Positions 19,405 to 26,942 of a stretch of DNA of 62,967 bases are shown in pieces (the first letter of the stretch is position 1; the number at the start of each line of letters is the position of its first letter). Source of the stretch: Lactiplantibacillus xiangfangensis. GTDB taxonomy: Bacteria; Bacillota; Bacilli; Lactobacillales; Lactobacillaceae. The stretch spans positions 8,092 through 71,058 of the forward strand of contig NZ_JQCL01000089.1 of NCBI RefSeq assembly GCF_001438845.1, written 5' to 3'. The notes beneath the pieces are model-generated. The model was not told where the DNA came from. It did no database searches and was given only the letters and a program-made list of their open reading frames with translations. Both the position numbers and the translations under genes were made by a program.

Positions 19405-20141
19405 TGAAATTCACGGAATTTGAAGGCCAAACGGTCCTAGTCACCGGGGCGGCGTCAGGGATTGGACGGGCACAAGTTCAAGCTTTTTTGGCACAGGGTG
19501 CGGCCGTTATTGCGATTGACCAACACCCCGTTGATTTAGAAGGTAATGGACTGAGTATTCAAGTGGCGGATGTGCGGGATGCAGCCGCGTTGAGCCACGC
19601 GATTCAAGCGGGAATCACGGCTTTAGGCGCCCCCCAAATCGTCTGCAATACGGCTGGTAAGCTAGACGGCTATCAGCCGACACTGGCCATTGACTTAGCT
19701 ATTTGGCAAGATATCTTGGCGACCGACCTGACAAGTCAGTTTCTGGTTACCAATGCGATTTTACCAGCGATGCTCAAGCGTCAACACGGCGTCTTCGTGA
19801 ACATGGCATCGATTGCCGGTCTCGTTGGTGGTGGCGGTGGTGCGGCTTATACTGCAGCTAAGCACGCCATTATTGGTTATACGAAGCAGCTGGATCTGGA
19901 TTACGCGGCGCAAGGGATTCGCGCTAATTGTATTGCGCCCGGTGCGATTGATACCCCGATGAACGCAGCAGACTTTGCGGGTGACGGTAAGATGGCCAAA
20001 TGGGTTGCTAGTGAAACGCCAGCTAAGCGCTGGGCCCAGCCAGAAGAAGTGGCTGACCTAACGTTATTTTTGGCGAGTCGGCACGCCGATTATATTCACG
20101 GCACGGTAACGCCCGTGGATGGTGGCTGGTTAGAAAAGTAA
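19404..20141 (+). CDS. Short-chain dehydrogenase/reductase
   Basis: A 245-residue classical SDR. The NAD(P) motif TGAASGIG lies at about residues 14-21, an acidic residue after the second strand (AIDQHP) favours NAD(H) over NADP(H), the active-site Ser is in MASIAG and the catalytic pair is Y-x-x-x-K in YTAAKHA. The C-terminal PVDGGWLEK is typical. Substrate unknown. It overlaps the upstream DUF2829 gene by one base and is followed 12 bases later by the HIT gene, placing it inside a four-gene operon. Confidence 0.93.
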   Translation: MKFTEFEGQTVLVTGAASGIGRAQVQAFLAQGAAVIAIDQHPVDLEGNGLSIQVADVRDAAALSHAIQAGITALGAPQIVCNTAGKLDGYQPTLAIDLAIWQDILATDLTSQFLVTNAILPAMLKRQHGVFVNMASIAGLVGGGGGAAYTAAKHAIIGYTKQLDLDYAAQGIRANCIAPGAIDTPMNAADFAGDGKMAKWVASETPAKRWAQPEEVADLTLFLASRHADYIHGTVTPVDGGWLEK

Positions 20142-20153
20142 GGGGATGAAGGC

Positions 20154-20513
20154 TTGCAGTGTCTTTTTTGTCAACCGCAACCATACGTATTAGAAAATGA
20201 GTTGGCGGCGGCTTTTTATGATATTCATCCGGTTAGGCGAGGGCACTTGTTGATTATTCCAAAGCAGCACTACGCCACCTTTTTCGAGGTCCCCCCAGTT
20301 GTGAGGGACGCCATGTTTGATTTGGTGACGCAAGCCAAGGCTTATTTGGACGAGCGTTATCACCCGGATGGGTATAACCTTGGCATTAACGTCGGGCCGG
20401 ATGCGGGCCAAACGGTCATGCATTGTCATATTCATTTGATTCCGAGGTATCGCGGTGACGTTTCCGACCCGCGCGGTGGAATTCGCAAGATGTTACCACC
20501 GGCAGCTGATTAA
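20154..20513 (+). CDS. HIT-family nucleotide hydrolase
   Basis: A 119-residue histidine-triad protein. The triad is HCHIH followed by LIPR (His90, His92, His94), and the N-terminal CLFC pair is typical of the Hint/HIT branch that binds zinc. HIT enzymes cleave nucleoside phosphoramidates, dinucleotides or adenylylated compounds. Translation starts at TTG 20154 with AAGGGG 8 bases upstream; no ATG suits. It lies between the SDR and NUDIX genes with short gaps. Confidence 0.9.
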   Translation: MQCLFCQPQPYVLENELAAAFYDIHPVRRGHLLIIPKQHYATFFEVPPVVRDAMFDLVTQAKAYLDERYHPDGYNLGINVGPDAGQTVMHCHIHLIPRYRGDVSDPRGGIRKMLPPAAD

Positions 20514-20535
20514 TATAGATAAGAGGTAAGCAACA

Positions 20536-21111
20536 ATGTCAGATATTTTTGAAAAGGTCGGACGGACGGGCAAAATCTTAAAGCAGACGCCGGTCTATCA
20601 AGGCCCCATTTTTAACTTAGTCAAACAAGAAATTGAAACACCGGATGGTCTAAAGGTTGAACGAGACCTCATTGATCATGGTAACGCGGTAACGATTCTC
20701 GCCATGACCGACGATGACCAAGTCGTCCTCGGGTCAGAATACCGGGTTGGTCGCAATGCCGAGACAATTGGGTTACCAGCGGGACTAATCAATGAAGGTG
20801 AAGATCCGTTAACGGCAGCAAAACGGGAGCTTCAAGAAGAGACGGGGTACGTTGCGCATGACCCACAAGTGATGACCGCAATCAGCTCTTCAGAAGGGTT
20901 CACGAATGAAACCGTCAGTTTGATTTTGACGCATATTGACCCAAGTGAACACGCCGCCAAGCATTTTGACCATGACGAATATGTTAATACGCAACTGGTC
21001 CCATTAACGAAGGTCATTGCGCTAATCAAGGATGGCAAGATCCGTTCAGCGCAAGGTATTTGTGCGTTGACTTGGTATTTGAACTTTATTCGTCCGGGAG
21101 AAAAAAGATGA
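20536..21111 (+). CDS. NUDIX hydrolase, ADP-ribose pyrophosphatase type
   Basis: A 191-residue NUDIX enzyme with an intact 23-residue Nudix box from Gly83 to Tyr105, including R97-E98-L99 and E101-E102. The N-terminal beta domain (GPIFNLVKQEIETPDG) and the segment YRVGRN are characteristic of the ADP-ribose pyrophosphatase subgroup, which splits ADP-ribose to AMP and ribose-5-phosphate. Ribosome site AGAGG precedes ATG 20536. It is the last full gene of the operon; its TGA overlaps the ATG of a 23-codon frame. Confidence 0.92.
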   Translation: MSDIFEKVGRTGKILKQTPVYQGPIFNLVKQEIETPDGLKVERDLIDHGNAVTILAMTDDDQVVLGSEYRVGRNAETIGLPAGLINEGEDPLTAAKRELQEETGYVAHDPQVMTAISSSEGFTNETVSLILTHIDPSEHAAKHFDHDEYVNTQLVPLTKVIALIKDGKIRSAQGICALTWYLNFIRPGEKR

Positions 21112-21179
21112 ACTTAGATCTTGATCTAGTTGCGGCTGGAAATCCGTTGCGGGGCGTGCGGTTCATCGCTGACGAGTGA
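21108..21179 (+). CDS. Tiny coupled open frame, possible gene remnant
   Basis: Twenty-three codons (MNLDLDLVAAGNPLRGVRF...) start at an ATG overlapping the NUDIX stop (ATGA) with GGGAG upstream. The arrangement is that of a genuine next gene in the operon, but the frame stops at once. It may be the 5' stump of a deleted gene or a leader peptide. I recognise no family. Confidence 0.35.
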   Translation: MNLDLDLVAAGNPLRGVRFIADE

Positions 21180-21238
21180 TCGGATTTTGTTTAAATTAGA
21201 TTAATCATAAAAGAGTGGCAAGTTTTTGTTGTCAGAGT

Positions 21239-21303
21239 AAAACTAACGCCTGCTGAAGCTTTGATGATGTTCATCAAGATTTCAGTGGGCGTTAGTTTAT
21301 TTT
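21239..21303. terminator. Long bidirectional terminator
   Basis: AAACTAACGCC / GGCGTTAGTTT with nested CTGAA/TTCAG and TTGATGA/TCATCAA stems, between convergent genes, with T-rich flanks. Confidence 0.9.
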
Positions 21304-21310
21304 TAATGAG

Positions 21311-21820
21311 TTAACGATTGGCCTTAAGACCGGCTAATAAATCCTTCGCATTGAACTTGCGAAGGTTACTCGTAGTAATTCGCAACTCGTTGCCAGTAAT
21401 GAAAATGTTGTCTTTAAACATGCTGTAATCCTTTAAAAAGCCGTCCGTTACGATGATGGTAATGTATTCAAGCTTCACGGGAAGGGGAACGTCGGCACCG
21501 TAGCGTTCATAGGTGATGTCCCCCAACTTGATATCCTGAACATTAGCCCAGGGGAGCCAAATCAATTTTTTATTACTGAAGGTCCCGTAGCGGTAAGCAA
21601 TGCCTTTTGGGCCAACGTCTAAAACCACGGGGTTAGTCAATAGGCGGTGAAGGATGATTAGTTGGGCAAACAGTCCAAGCAAAATTAGTGCAACGCCTAG
21701 AGTAAGAAACCACCAGCGCTTCATGAGGACTAAGGCTAAACCGACCATGATGAGGCCAAATCCAGTTAGTAGTGTGCCTAAAAAATGCCACCTGGAATAA
21801 TAAAATTGATAGTGAGTCAT
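21311..21820 (-). CDS. Two-helix membrane protein with PH-like domain (STM3941-like)
   Basis: A 169-residue protein with two adjacent membrane helices (about 12-33 and 37-58) followed by a soluble, beta-rich domain (about 65-169). The layout and the segment AYRYGTFSNKKLIWLPWANV resemble the STM3941 family of unknown function. The ribosome site GAGGT precedes ATG 21820. It lies 78 bases downstream of the pentapeptide-repeat gene on the same strand and could be co-transcribed. No enzyme motif is visible. Confidence 0.7.
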   Translation of the reverse strand: MTHYQFYYSRWHFLGTLLTGFGLIMVGLALVLMKRWWFLTLGVALILLGLFAQLIILHRLLTNPVVLDVGPKGIAYRYGTFSNKKLIWLPWANVQDIKLGDITYERYGADVPLPVKLEYITIIVTDGFLKDYSMFKDNIFITGNELRITTSNLRKFNAKDLLAGLKANR

Positions 21821-21897
21821 TTGCGTTACCTCGTTTGGTTAAATGCTGAAAGTGGGGCCTAAAAGTATTTGCACGATTAGTGACGAAGCGGATAGCC

Positions 21898-22530
21898 CTA
21901 TTTGACATGAATACCGTTAAGACTTGCGGCCAAACTAGCAGCTTGGTATAAGTTAACCTGCATGCCCCGGACTAACTCAGGGTCCAGTTCAAGTTGGTCA
22001 AATTGGCAACTGCTGAGGTCAACGTTTTTGAGCCGCGTTTCGCTGAAAGACGCCTTATCGAGGTCACAACGGTTGAATTGAACCTTCGTGAGTCGATCAG
22101 CCATGATACTCGCATCAATCAGTTGGCAATCGTTAAAGTGGGTCGTTTTTAGCTGCATTTCACAGAGGAGTGCCAGGTCAAGTCGACAGTAGTCAAAAGA
22201 AACGTTATTTAAAATTGCGCCGGTCAAATCGAGCCCAACCATTTTACAATTCGTAAATTGAGTACGCAGCATATTGGCTTTTTCAAAGTGACAGTTGGAA
22301 AAATCGCATTTGTTAAAAATAGCGTCCGTGATTTCTAACCGCTCAATGGTCTGGTTAGTGAACACGACGTTTTCAAAAATGACATGATCGAGCATCGGGT
22401 GTGCGAAGTTGATTGCAGGAAGCGTCGTATCGCTGATTCGGCACTGACTGAGTAAGTGGTCTTCATCATCAAAAATAGTTGTAAAAGTGCCATCCGTTAA
22501 GGTCGATGGCAAGATCCGTGGTGTTTCCAT
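21898..22530 (-). CDS. Pentapeptide repeat protein
   Basis: A 210-residue protein composed of tandem pentapeptides of the A(D/N)LXX type, clear from about residue 45 to 180 (for example CDFSNCHFEKANM, VGLDLTGAILNNVSF, CDLDKASFSETRLKNVDL), forming a right-handed beta helix. Gram-positive Qnr-like members of similar length protect DNA gyrase from quinolones. Without alignment I cannot separate a Qnr-like protein from other members. GAGGG lies 8 bases before ATG. Confidence 0.85.
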   Translation of the reverse strand: METPRILPSTLTDGTFTTIFDDEDHLLSQCRISDTTLPAINFAHPMLDHVIFENVVFTNQTIERLEITDAIFNKCDFSNCHFEKANMLRTQFTNCKMVGLDLTGAILNNVSFDYCRLDLALLCEMQLKTTHFNDCQLIDASIMADRLTKVQFNRCDLDKASFSETRLKNVDLSSCQFDQLELDPELVRGMQVNLYQAASLAASLNGIHVK

Positions 22531-22564
22531 TAGTAATCCCTCATTGTTTGACTATTAAGTAAGA

Positions 22565-22595
22565 AAAAAAGTTTGGGGCATTAACCCCAAACTTT
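22565..22595 (-). terminator. Terminator of the teichoic-acid type gene
   Basis: The stem AAAGTTTGGGG / CCCCAAACTTT with TTTTTTC following on the minus strand lies 29 bases after the stop at 22624. Confidence 0.9.
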
Positions 22596-22623
22596 ATAAT
22601 CCGCTGTTTTACAAGAAATGCAA

Positions 22624-24948
22624 TTATTTAGTGCGCGGTGCTGGTAAGGCATCGCCGAAGAAATCGTTAACGACGCGTTCACTGGCATGGCCATCTTCCC
22701 AAGCGTTAAAGCGTTCGCTGAACTTGCGATAAGCGTCCGCGTATTCACGATTGAGTGCAGGAAGGTCGTGTAAGGCAGCCAAGACGTCATCGTTCGTTTT
22801 AAGCAGTGGACCGGGTAAGTCTTTCTCCATGTTGAGATAGAAGCCCCGTAACACGCTGCCGTACTTTTCGTAATCGTAAACGAAGTAGAGAATTGGTCGT
22901 TTTAAAATGGCGTAGTCGAAGAAGACACTCGAATAATCGGTGATTAAAACGTCTGAAATCAAGTACAGTTCAGAAATGTCACTGTAGCTGGATTCATTGT
23001 AAACGAAGTCGCCGAAGTCGGTGGTGTCCAAATGTTCAGTGATGAAGTAGTGGGTCCGTAAGACCAGCACGTAATCGTCACCAAGTTCACGCCGGAGCCG
23101 GGCAATGTCCAATTTCAACGTAAACTTGTAGTCCCCGACACCGTAGTAATCATCGTCACGCCAAGTTGGGGCGTAGAGAATGATCTTTTTGTCTAACGGA
23201 ATCCCCAGCTTTTCTTTAATGGCCCGGGTTCGTTCCGCTTTGTCAGGGGCGTTTAGAATATCGTTACGTGGGTAACCAGACTTGAGCATACGGTCAGTTG
23301 GGTACATAAAGGCGTGTTCAAAGACGTCAACTGAGAATTGGTTGGCCGCAATCAGATTATCCCATTGCCGGGACTGATGGTAAAAAATCTCTTTGTACAG
23401 TGGGTTGGCACTGGCCACGTTGTCCATATCAAAGACTAAGTGCTTCAGAGGCGTCCCATGCCAAGTAGATAGGAATTTCGTGCCTGGACGTTTGATAAAC
23501 CATTTAGGTTGACGCATGTTGATCACTTGGAACTTCGACGTTGCCAAGTAGTACATGTATCGCCATCCGAACCGTTTAACAACGGTCGTATTAGGATTAT
23601 GTCCAGGATTAGGTTCAACCCCTTTGTTCATGATCCAGACGTGGTGGAACTTGCCGGGATACGTCCGTTGCAGGTATTCATAGATTGCCTTAGGACTATC
23701 TGAATAGTTACGACCCAAGAAGGATTCGTAAAAAATCGTTTTAGGCTTGATTGGTAACTTGGTAAACCACCAGTTGTAAGCTAGTTTAGTGATACCGCGG
23801 CCGCGACGATGGAGCACGCGGTTAAGCTCACGTAACCGAACAATTCGGTTAACTGAACGTTGTGGCAAGCTACCATTGCGGCGAATCGTGAGTAAGACCC
23901 GACGACTCTGACCACGTAACGTTTCCTTGATCAATGTCTCTGGAATGTCATTTAAGAAACGCTGTAAAGTCGGTAAGAGCTCAGCACGTTGTTCCTCTGC
24001 AACCGTTCCGGTTCGAGTTGCCAATGCAGCGTATAAGTAACGGTGGAGACGGTGTAGCGCCCGAACCGCGTACTTGTTAAAGCCTTCTGAATCTGGTGTC
24101 TGGGTGGCTAGTGCCGTCTGCCAATCCTGAACCCGTTTAGTCCAACGAGTGGGGTCATCTAGTTGATGAACCGATGGGTGGTTAATGGGGTCGTTATGTT
24201 TAACCCGGACGTAAGTATGTTGGCTCAGCCGAATCGTACTAGTCGTTGCGGCAATTAACGGCAACATGAATGGTGCGTCGGGGTACAACGGGTTGTCCTC
24301 GTTGAATTTCAACGCTTGAGCTTCGACTAATTGGCGGGCCACAATCTTACCAGCAACTTTTAACTGGCGGTTAAGCCCAGCCCAACGCTGTTCCCCGGTA
24401 TGTTCAAGGTAACGGTGTTGAAGCCAGTTCATGACAAGTGGATCCACGGATAGGTCGGCTGGTAAGAGGGCGTCAGCAGGCAAATTAACCGTGTGGCGCT
24501 TAGGCCGGTTACGTTTCCGTCCGCCCCATTTTGGCAAGTCATCGCGCGTGCCGTCAGCTTCGTGGCTGGTGGCAAAGGCACTGTGTGGTTCGTAAGTTGG
24601 GTACTGGTTCAAGTCGTATAAGACGTCCGTTGAACGAGTGCTAATGATGGCAGCGGCATCTGCCAAGGCGTTAGGTAAGAGATAGTCATCGCTATCAACG
24701 AAGACGAGCCAGTCACCATTGGCCGCTTGCATGGCCTGGTTACGTGCGGCCCCAACAGTAGCGGGCGTAAACGTGATTTGGCGAATTGGGAACGGCGCCT
24801 GCCATTTTGGCTGGGTCAGGTCGATGGGTTGGTTGCAAGCAATCAGCCATTCAAAATCGGTCATCGTCTGACGCGTTAGATTGTTTTTTAAAACCAGTAA
24901 CTGCTCAAGTTCATTTGGCAGACAGGGGGTAATTAAACTATAAAACAT
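22624..24948 (-). CDS. GT2 - CDP-glycerol:polyglycerophosphate glycerophosphotransferase fusion (TagF-like)
   Basis: A 774-residue two-domain protein. The N-terminal ~110 residues are a GT2 glycosyltransferase domain (FYSLITPCLPNELEQ, NGDWLVFVDSDDYLLP). A linker of about 250 residues follows. The C-terminal ~370 residues are a TagF-type domain, with FLSTWHGTPLKH carrying a family-typical histidine, YAPTWRDD, and LITDYSSVFFDY near the end. TagF proteins add glycerol-phosphate or ribitol-phosphate from CDP-alditols to wall teichoic acid at the inner membrane face. The fusion suggests it both adds a sugar and extends the polymer. It is 44 bases downstream of the degenerate GT2-like gene. Confidence 0.9.
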   Translation of the reverse strand: MFYSLITPCLPNELEQLLVLKNNLTRQTMTDFEWLIACNQPIDLTQPKWQAPFPIRQITFTPATVGAARNQAMQAANGDWLVFVDSDDYLLPNALADAAAIISTRSTDVLYDLNQYPTYEPHSAFATSHEADGTRDDLPKWGGRKRNRPKRHTVNLPADALLPADLSVDPLVMNWLQHRYLEHTGEQRWAGLNRQLKVAGKIVARQLVEAQALKFNEDNPLYPDAPFMLPLIAATTSTIRLSQHTYVRVKHNDPINHPSVHQLDDPTRWTKRVQDWQTALATQTPDSEGFNKYAVRALHRLHRYLYAALATRTGTVAEEQRAELLPTLQRFLNDIPETLIKETLRGQSRRVLLTIRRNGSLPQRSVNRIVRLRELNRVLHRRGRGITKLAYNWWFTKLPIKPKTIFYESFLGRNYSDSPKAIYEYLQRTYPGKFHHVWIMNKGVEPNPGHNPNTTVVKRFGWRYMYYLATSKFQVINMRQPKWFIKRPGTKFLSTWHGTPLKHLVFDMDNVASANPLYKEIFYHQSRQWDNLIAANQFSVDVFEHAFMYPTDRMLKSGYPRNDILNAPDKAERTRAIKEKLGIPLDKKIILYAPTWRDDDYYGVGDYKFTLKLDIARLRRELGDDYVLVLRTHYFITEHLDTTDFGDFVYNESSYSDISELYLISDVLITDYSSVFFDYAILKRPILYFVYDYEKYGSVLRGFYLNMEKDLPGPLLKTNDDVLAALHDLPALNREYADAYRKFSERFNAWEDGHASERVVNDFFGDALPAPRTK

Positions 24949-24992
24949 AAATGATCCTTTCTAAAAATCATAATATCTAAAACCAACGATGC

Positions 24993-25862
24993 TTAGTCTT
25001 CGACGTCTTGATCGTCTGGAGCAGAAAATTGGTCGAGCTGTTCGCTGATGACGGTCTGCTGATCTTGAGTCAAGTGGTTTTCTTCAGTGTTATTTAGTAA
25101 TTTTCGTAATTGTGAACGACAGTAGCGGGCAAAAGCTGGTTCCCAATCAATGGGCAATGGCACCTTAGTAGCTGCCTGAAGCTGATTGAACCAGATGAAC
25201 GGTGTGTCACGGTTCCACTGACCATTTTGAATGGTTGGAACGTGTAACCGAACAATTTCCGTGTGCTGACTAAGTAATTGGAGATTTTGTGCGATCGACG
25301 CCAGTGGGTAATCCGAGCTAATTTGGTCTGCGGGCAAAAGGACCCCGGTTGGCCGTAAGCGCTGTGAAAAAAGTCGGAAGTTTTTGAGGTTACTTCTGAC
25401 GGAGTAATTTTGAAGGCCCCATAGTTGTGGCCAAACGCTGTCGGACTTTGAAAGCTGGTGGTACGTCGTTAGTAGGGAATTATTAGCGTGAATCATTAAA
25501 TAGTCAGAGATCTGTTCATCTAAAGATGACTGGTTATCGAAGGTCGCTAAGCTGATTGGCGTATGCGCGTGTTTGGTCGTGACGCTCTGCCACTGGGCTA
25601 GGGCGCCGGGTAATAACACGTTGTTTTCACGTAAATTCAAGACATAGCTGTGCTTAGCAGTTGGTAACTGTGGTTTATCTTGAACGGTGATAGCTAAAGC
25701 GGCTAATTTTGACTGGTGGTCGGCCGTCAATTCTTGATCTGCGGTTAATTGTAGGTTCGTTGTGACACCCGCAAATCGTTGGGCCTCAATGGCAGCACCT
25801 AGTTGAAATAATCGGTCCCAAGAAATGGTTTCATTGGGGACGATATTAATAAGTAATTGCAT
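24993..25862 (-). CDS. Degenerate GT2-like protein, operon partner of the TagF-like gene
   Basis: A 289-residue protein with no clear family at first sight. Its N-terminal 120 residues follow the course of the GT2 domain in the next gene: LLINIVPNE at the start and YVLNLRENNVLLPGALAQW where the neighbour has LVFVDSDDYLLPNALADAA. The acidic DSDD metal motif is replaced by LREN, so glycosyl transfer by the usual mechanism is unlikely. The C-terminus is acidic (DDQDVED). The gene starts at ATG 25862 after GGGAG and is 44 bases before the TagF-like gene. It may be a non-catalytic partner or scaffold (inference). Confidence 0.65.
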   Translation of the reverse strand: MQLLINIVPNETISWDRLFQLGAAIEAQRFAGVTTNLQLTADQELTADHQSKLAALAITVQDKPQLPTAKHSYVLNLRENNVLLPGALAQWQSVTTKHAHTPISLATFDNQSSLDEQISDYLMIHANNSLLTTYHQLSKSDSVWPQLWGLQNYSVRSNLKNFRLFSQRLRPTGVLLPADQISSDYPLASIAQNLQLLSQHTEIVRLHVPTIQNGQWNRDTPFIWFNQLQAATKVPLPIDWEPAFARYCRSQLRKLLNNTEENHLTQDQQTVISEQLDQFSAPDDQDVED

Positions 25863-25933
25863 TTTTTTCGGCTCCCGAATAAATTTTGTTATGAATTTAA
25901 GTTAAGTAACATTACGTTTAATTAACTCATATA

Positions 25934-26104
25934 CTATAAACCTTGTAAAGGGGTGGGAACAACCTGAATTTTGGTTGATGGACCAGCCTCAGAAGGTATT
26001 TGGCACGTTTGGATTAATTGACTAACTTCCGAGAGGGACAATTTCGAGTGGATTTTCGTTTTAAACTGGTTAGTCAAAGAGGTCTCCCGCATGAAATTTT
26101 TCAT
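25934..26104 (-). CDS. Possible 56-residue small protein
   Basis: An open frame reads MKNFMRETSLTNQ at the start and ends PTPLQGL, with AGAGGT 7 bases before ATG 26104. It lies 22 bases after the HAD gene on the same strand. The start region also forms the hairpin at 26077-26119, so the sequence could simply be a terminator that happens to read open. No family is recognised. Confidence 0.3.
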   Translation of the reverse strand: MKNFMRETSLTNQFKTKIHSKLSLSEVSQLIQTCQIPSEAGPSTKIQVVPTPLQGL

Positions 26105-26119
26105 ACGGAAGACCTCTTG
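26077..26119 (-). terminator. Probable terminator hairpin after the HAD gene
   Basis: AAGAGGTCTTCCGTATGAAA pairs with TTTCATGCGGGAGACCTCTT. The tail is only weakly T-rich on the minus strand, so termination may be partial. Confidence 0.6.
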
Positions 26120-26126
26120 ATCCGGA

Positions 26127-26927
26127 TTACAATTTGAAATACTTTTCCAAGAAGACGGCAACGCCATCTTCGTCGTTACTAAGTGTCGCGTGCGTCGTTG
26201 CCGCTTTAACGGCAGGAATGGCGTTGGCCATTGCGACGCCCACTTTAGCGGCGGTTAACATGCCGAGGTCATTTTCCTCGTCACCGAAGGCCATCAGTTG
26301 GTCAAAGCCTTCATCGAAGTGTCCGAGTAGGGACTTTAAGCCGCTGGATTTATCAGTGTGTGGTGGCAAGAATTCCAGCAAGGTGCGCCGTGACGGGACC
26401 ACGTGAAAGAAATTAGTAATACTAGTAGGCAGGCTAGCCTGAATCGCTTTGGCGTCCTTACCGGCACTGACGACTTTCCCGAACTGAGTATCCGCAGGGA
26501 GGTCGGCAAAGTTGACATTTTGAAATGGCATTAGCCCGTTAATGAAATCCTCGTACGGCGATTTGCCAAGGTCCATGATGGAATAAACTTGTTGCAAGTC
26601 GATTACGTCTAAATGGAAGCCATTTTTTTGAGCGTTTTCAAATAGTGGTTGTAAGTCTGCCTTAGTGACACTGGTCCGCGCAAGAATTTTACCGGTCGTA
26701 GTTTGTTGAACCAGTCCGCCGTTAAAAGTAATGGCGTAGTCGTCCGGTTGGGTTAACCCTAACTGTTTTAAAAATGGTTGGATGGCCTTGATGGGGCGTC
26801 CCGTACACAAAACAATTCGTTTGCCATCAGCGTGAAGTTTTTTTAAGATGTGCTCGGTTCGGGGCGCAATCGTCTTATCAGACGTCAGCAGCGTATTATC
26901 TAAATCTAAAGCAATGGTCGTAATCAT
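26127..26927 (-). CDS. HAD-superfamily phosphatase, Cof type
   Basis: A 266-residue Cof-like phosphatase with motif I DLDNT (nucleophile Asp8), motif II CTGRP and acidic motif GDEENDLGM. It is a second, distinct member of the family in this window (compare the gene at 2968-3792). It follows threonine synthase with a 15-base gap on the same strand. The pairing raises the possibility of a phosphatase acting on a phosphorylated amino-acid intermediate such as homoserine phosphate, but that is only inferred from position. Confidence 0.9.
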   Translation of the reverse strand: MITTIALDLDNTLLTSDKTIAPRTEHILKKLHADGKRIVLCTGRPIKAIQPFLKQLGLTQPDDYAITFNGGLVQQTTTGKILARTSVTKADLQPLFENAQKNGFHLDVIDLQQVYSIMDLGKSPYEDFINGLMPFQNVNFADLPADTQFGKVVSAGKDAKAIQASLPTSITNFFHVVPSRRTLLEFLPPHTDKSSGLKSLLGHFDEGFDQLMAFGDEENDLGMLTAAKVGVAMANAIPAVKAATTHATLSNDEDGVAVFLEKYFKL

Positions 26928-26942
26928 ATCCTGTCACACTTT

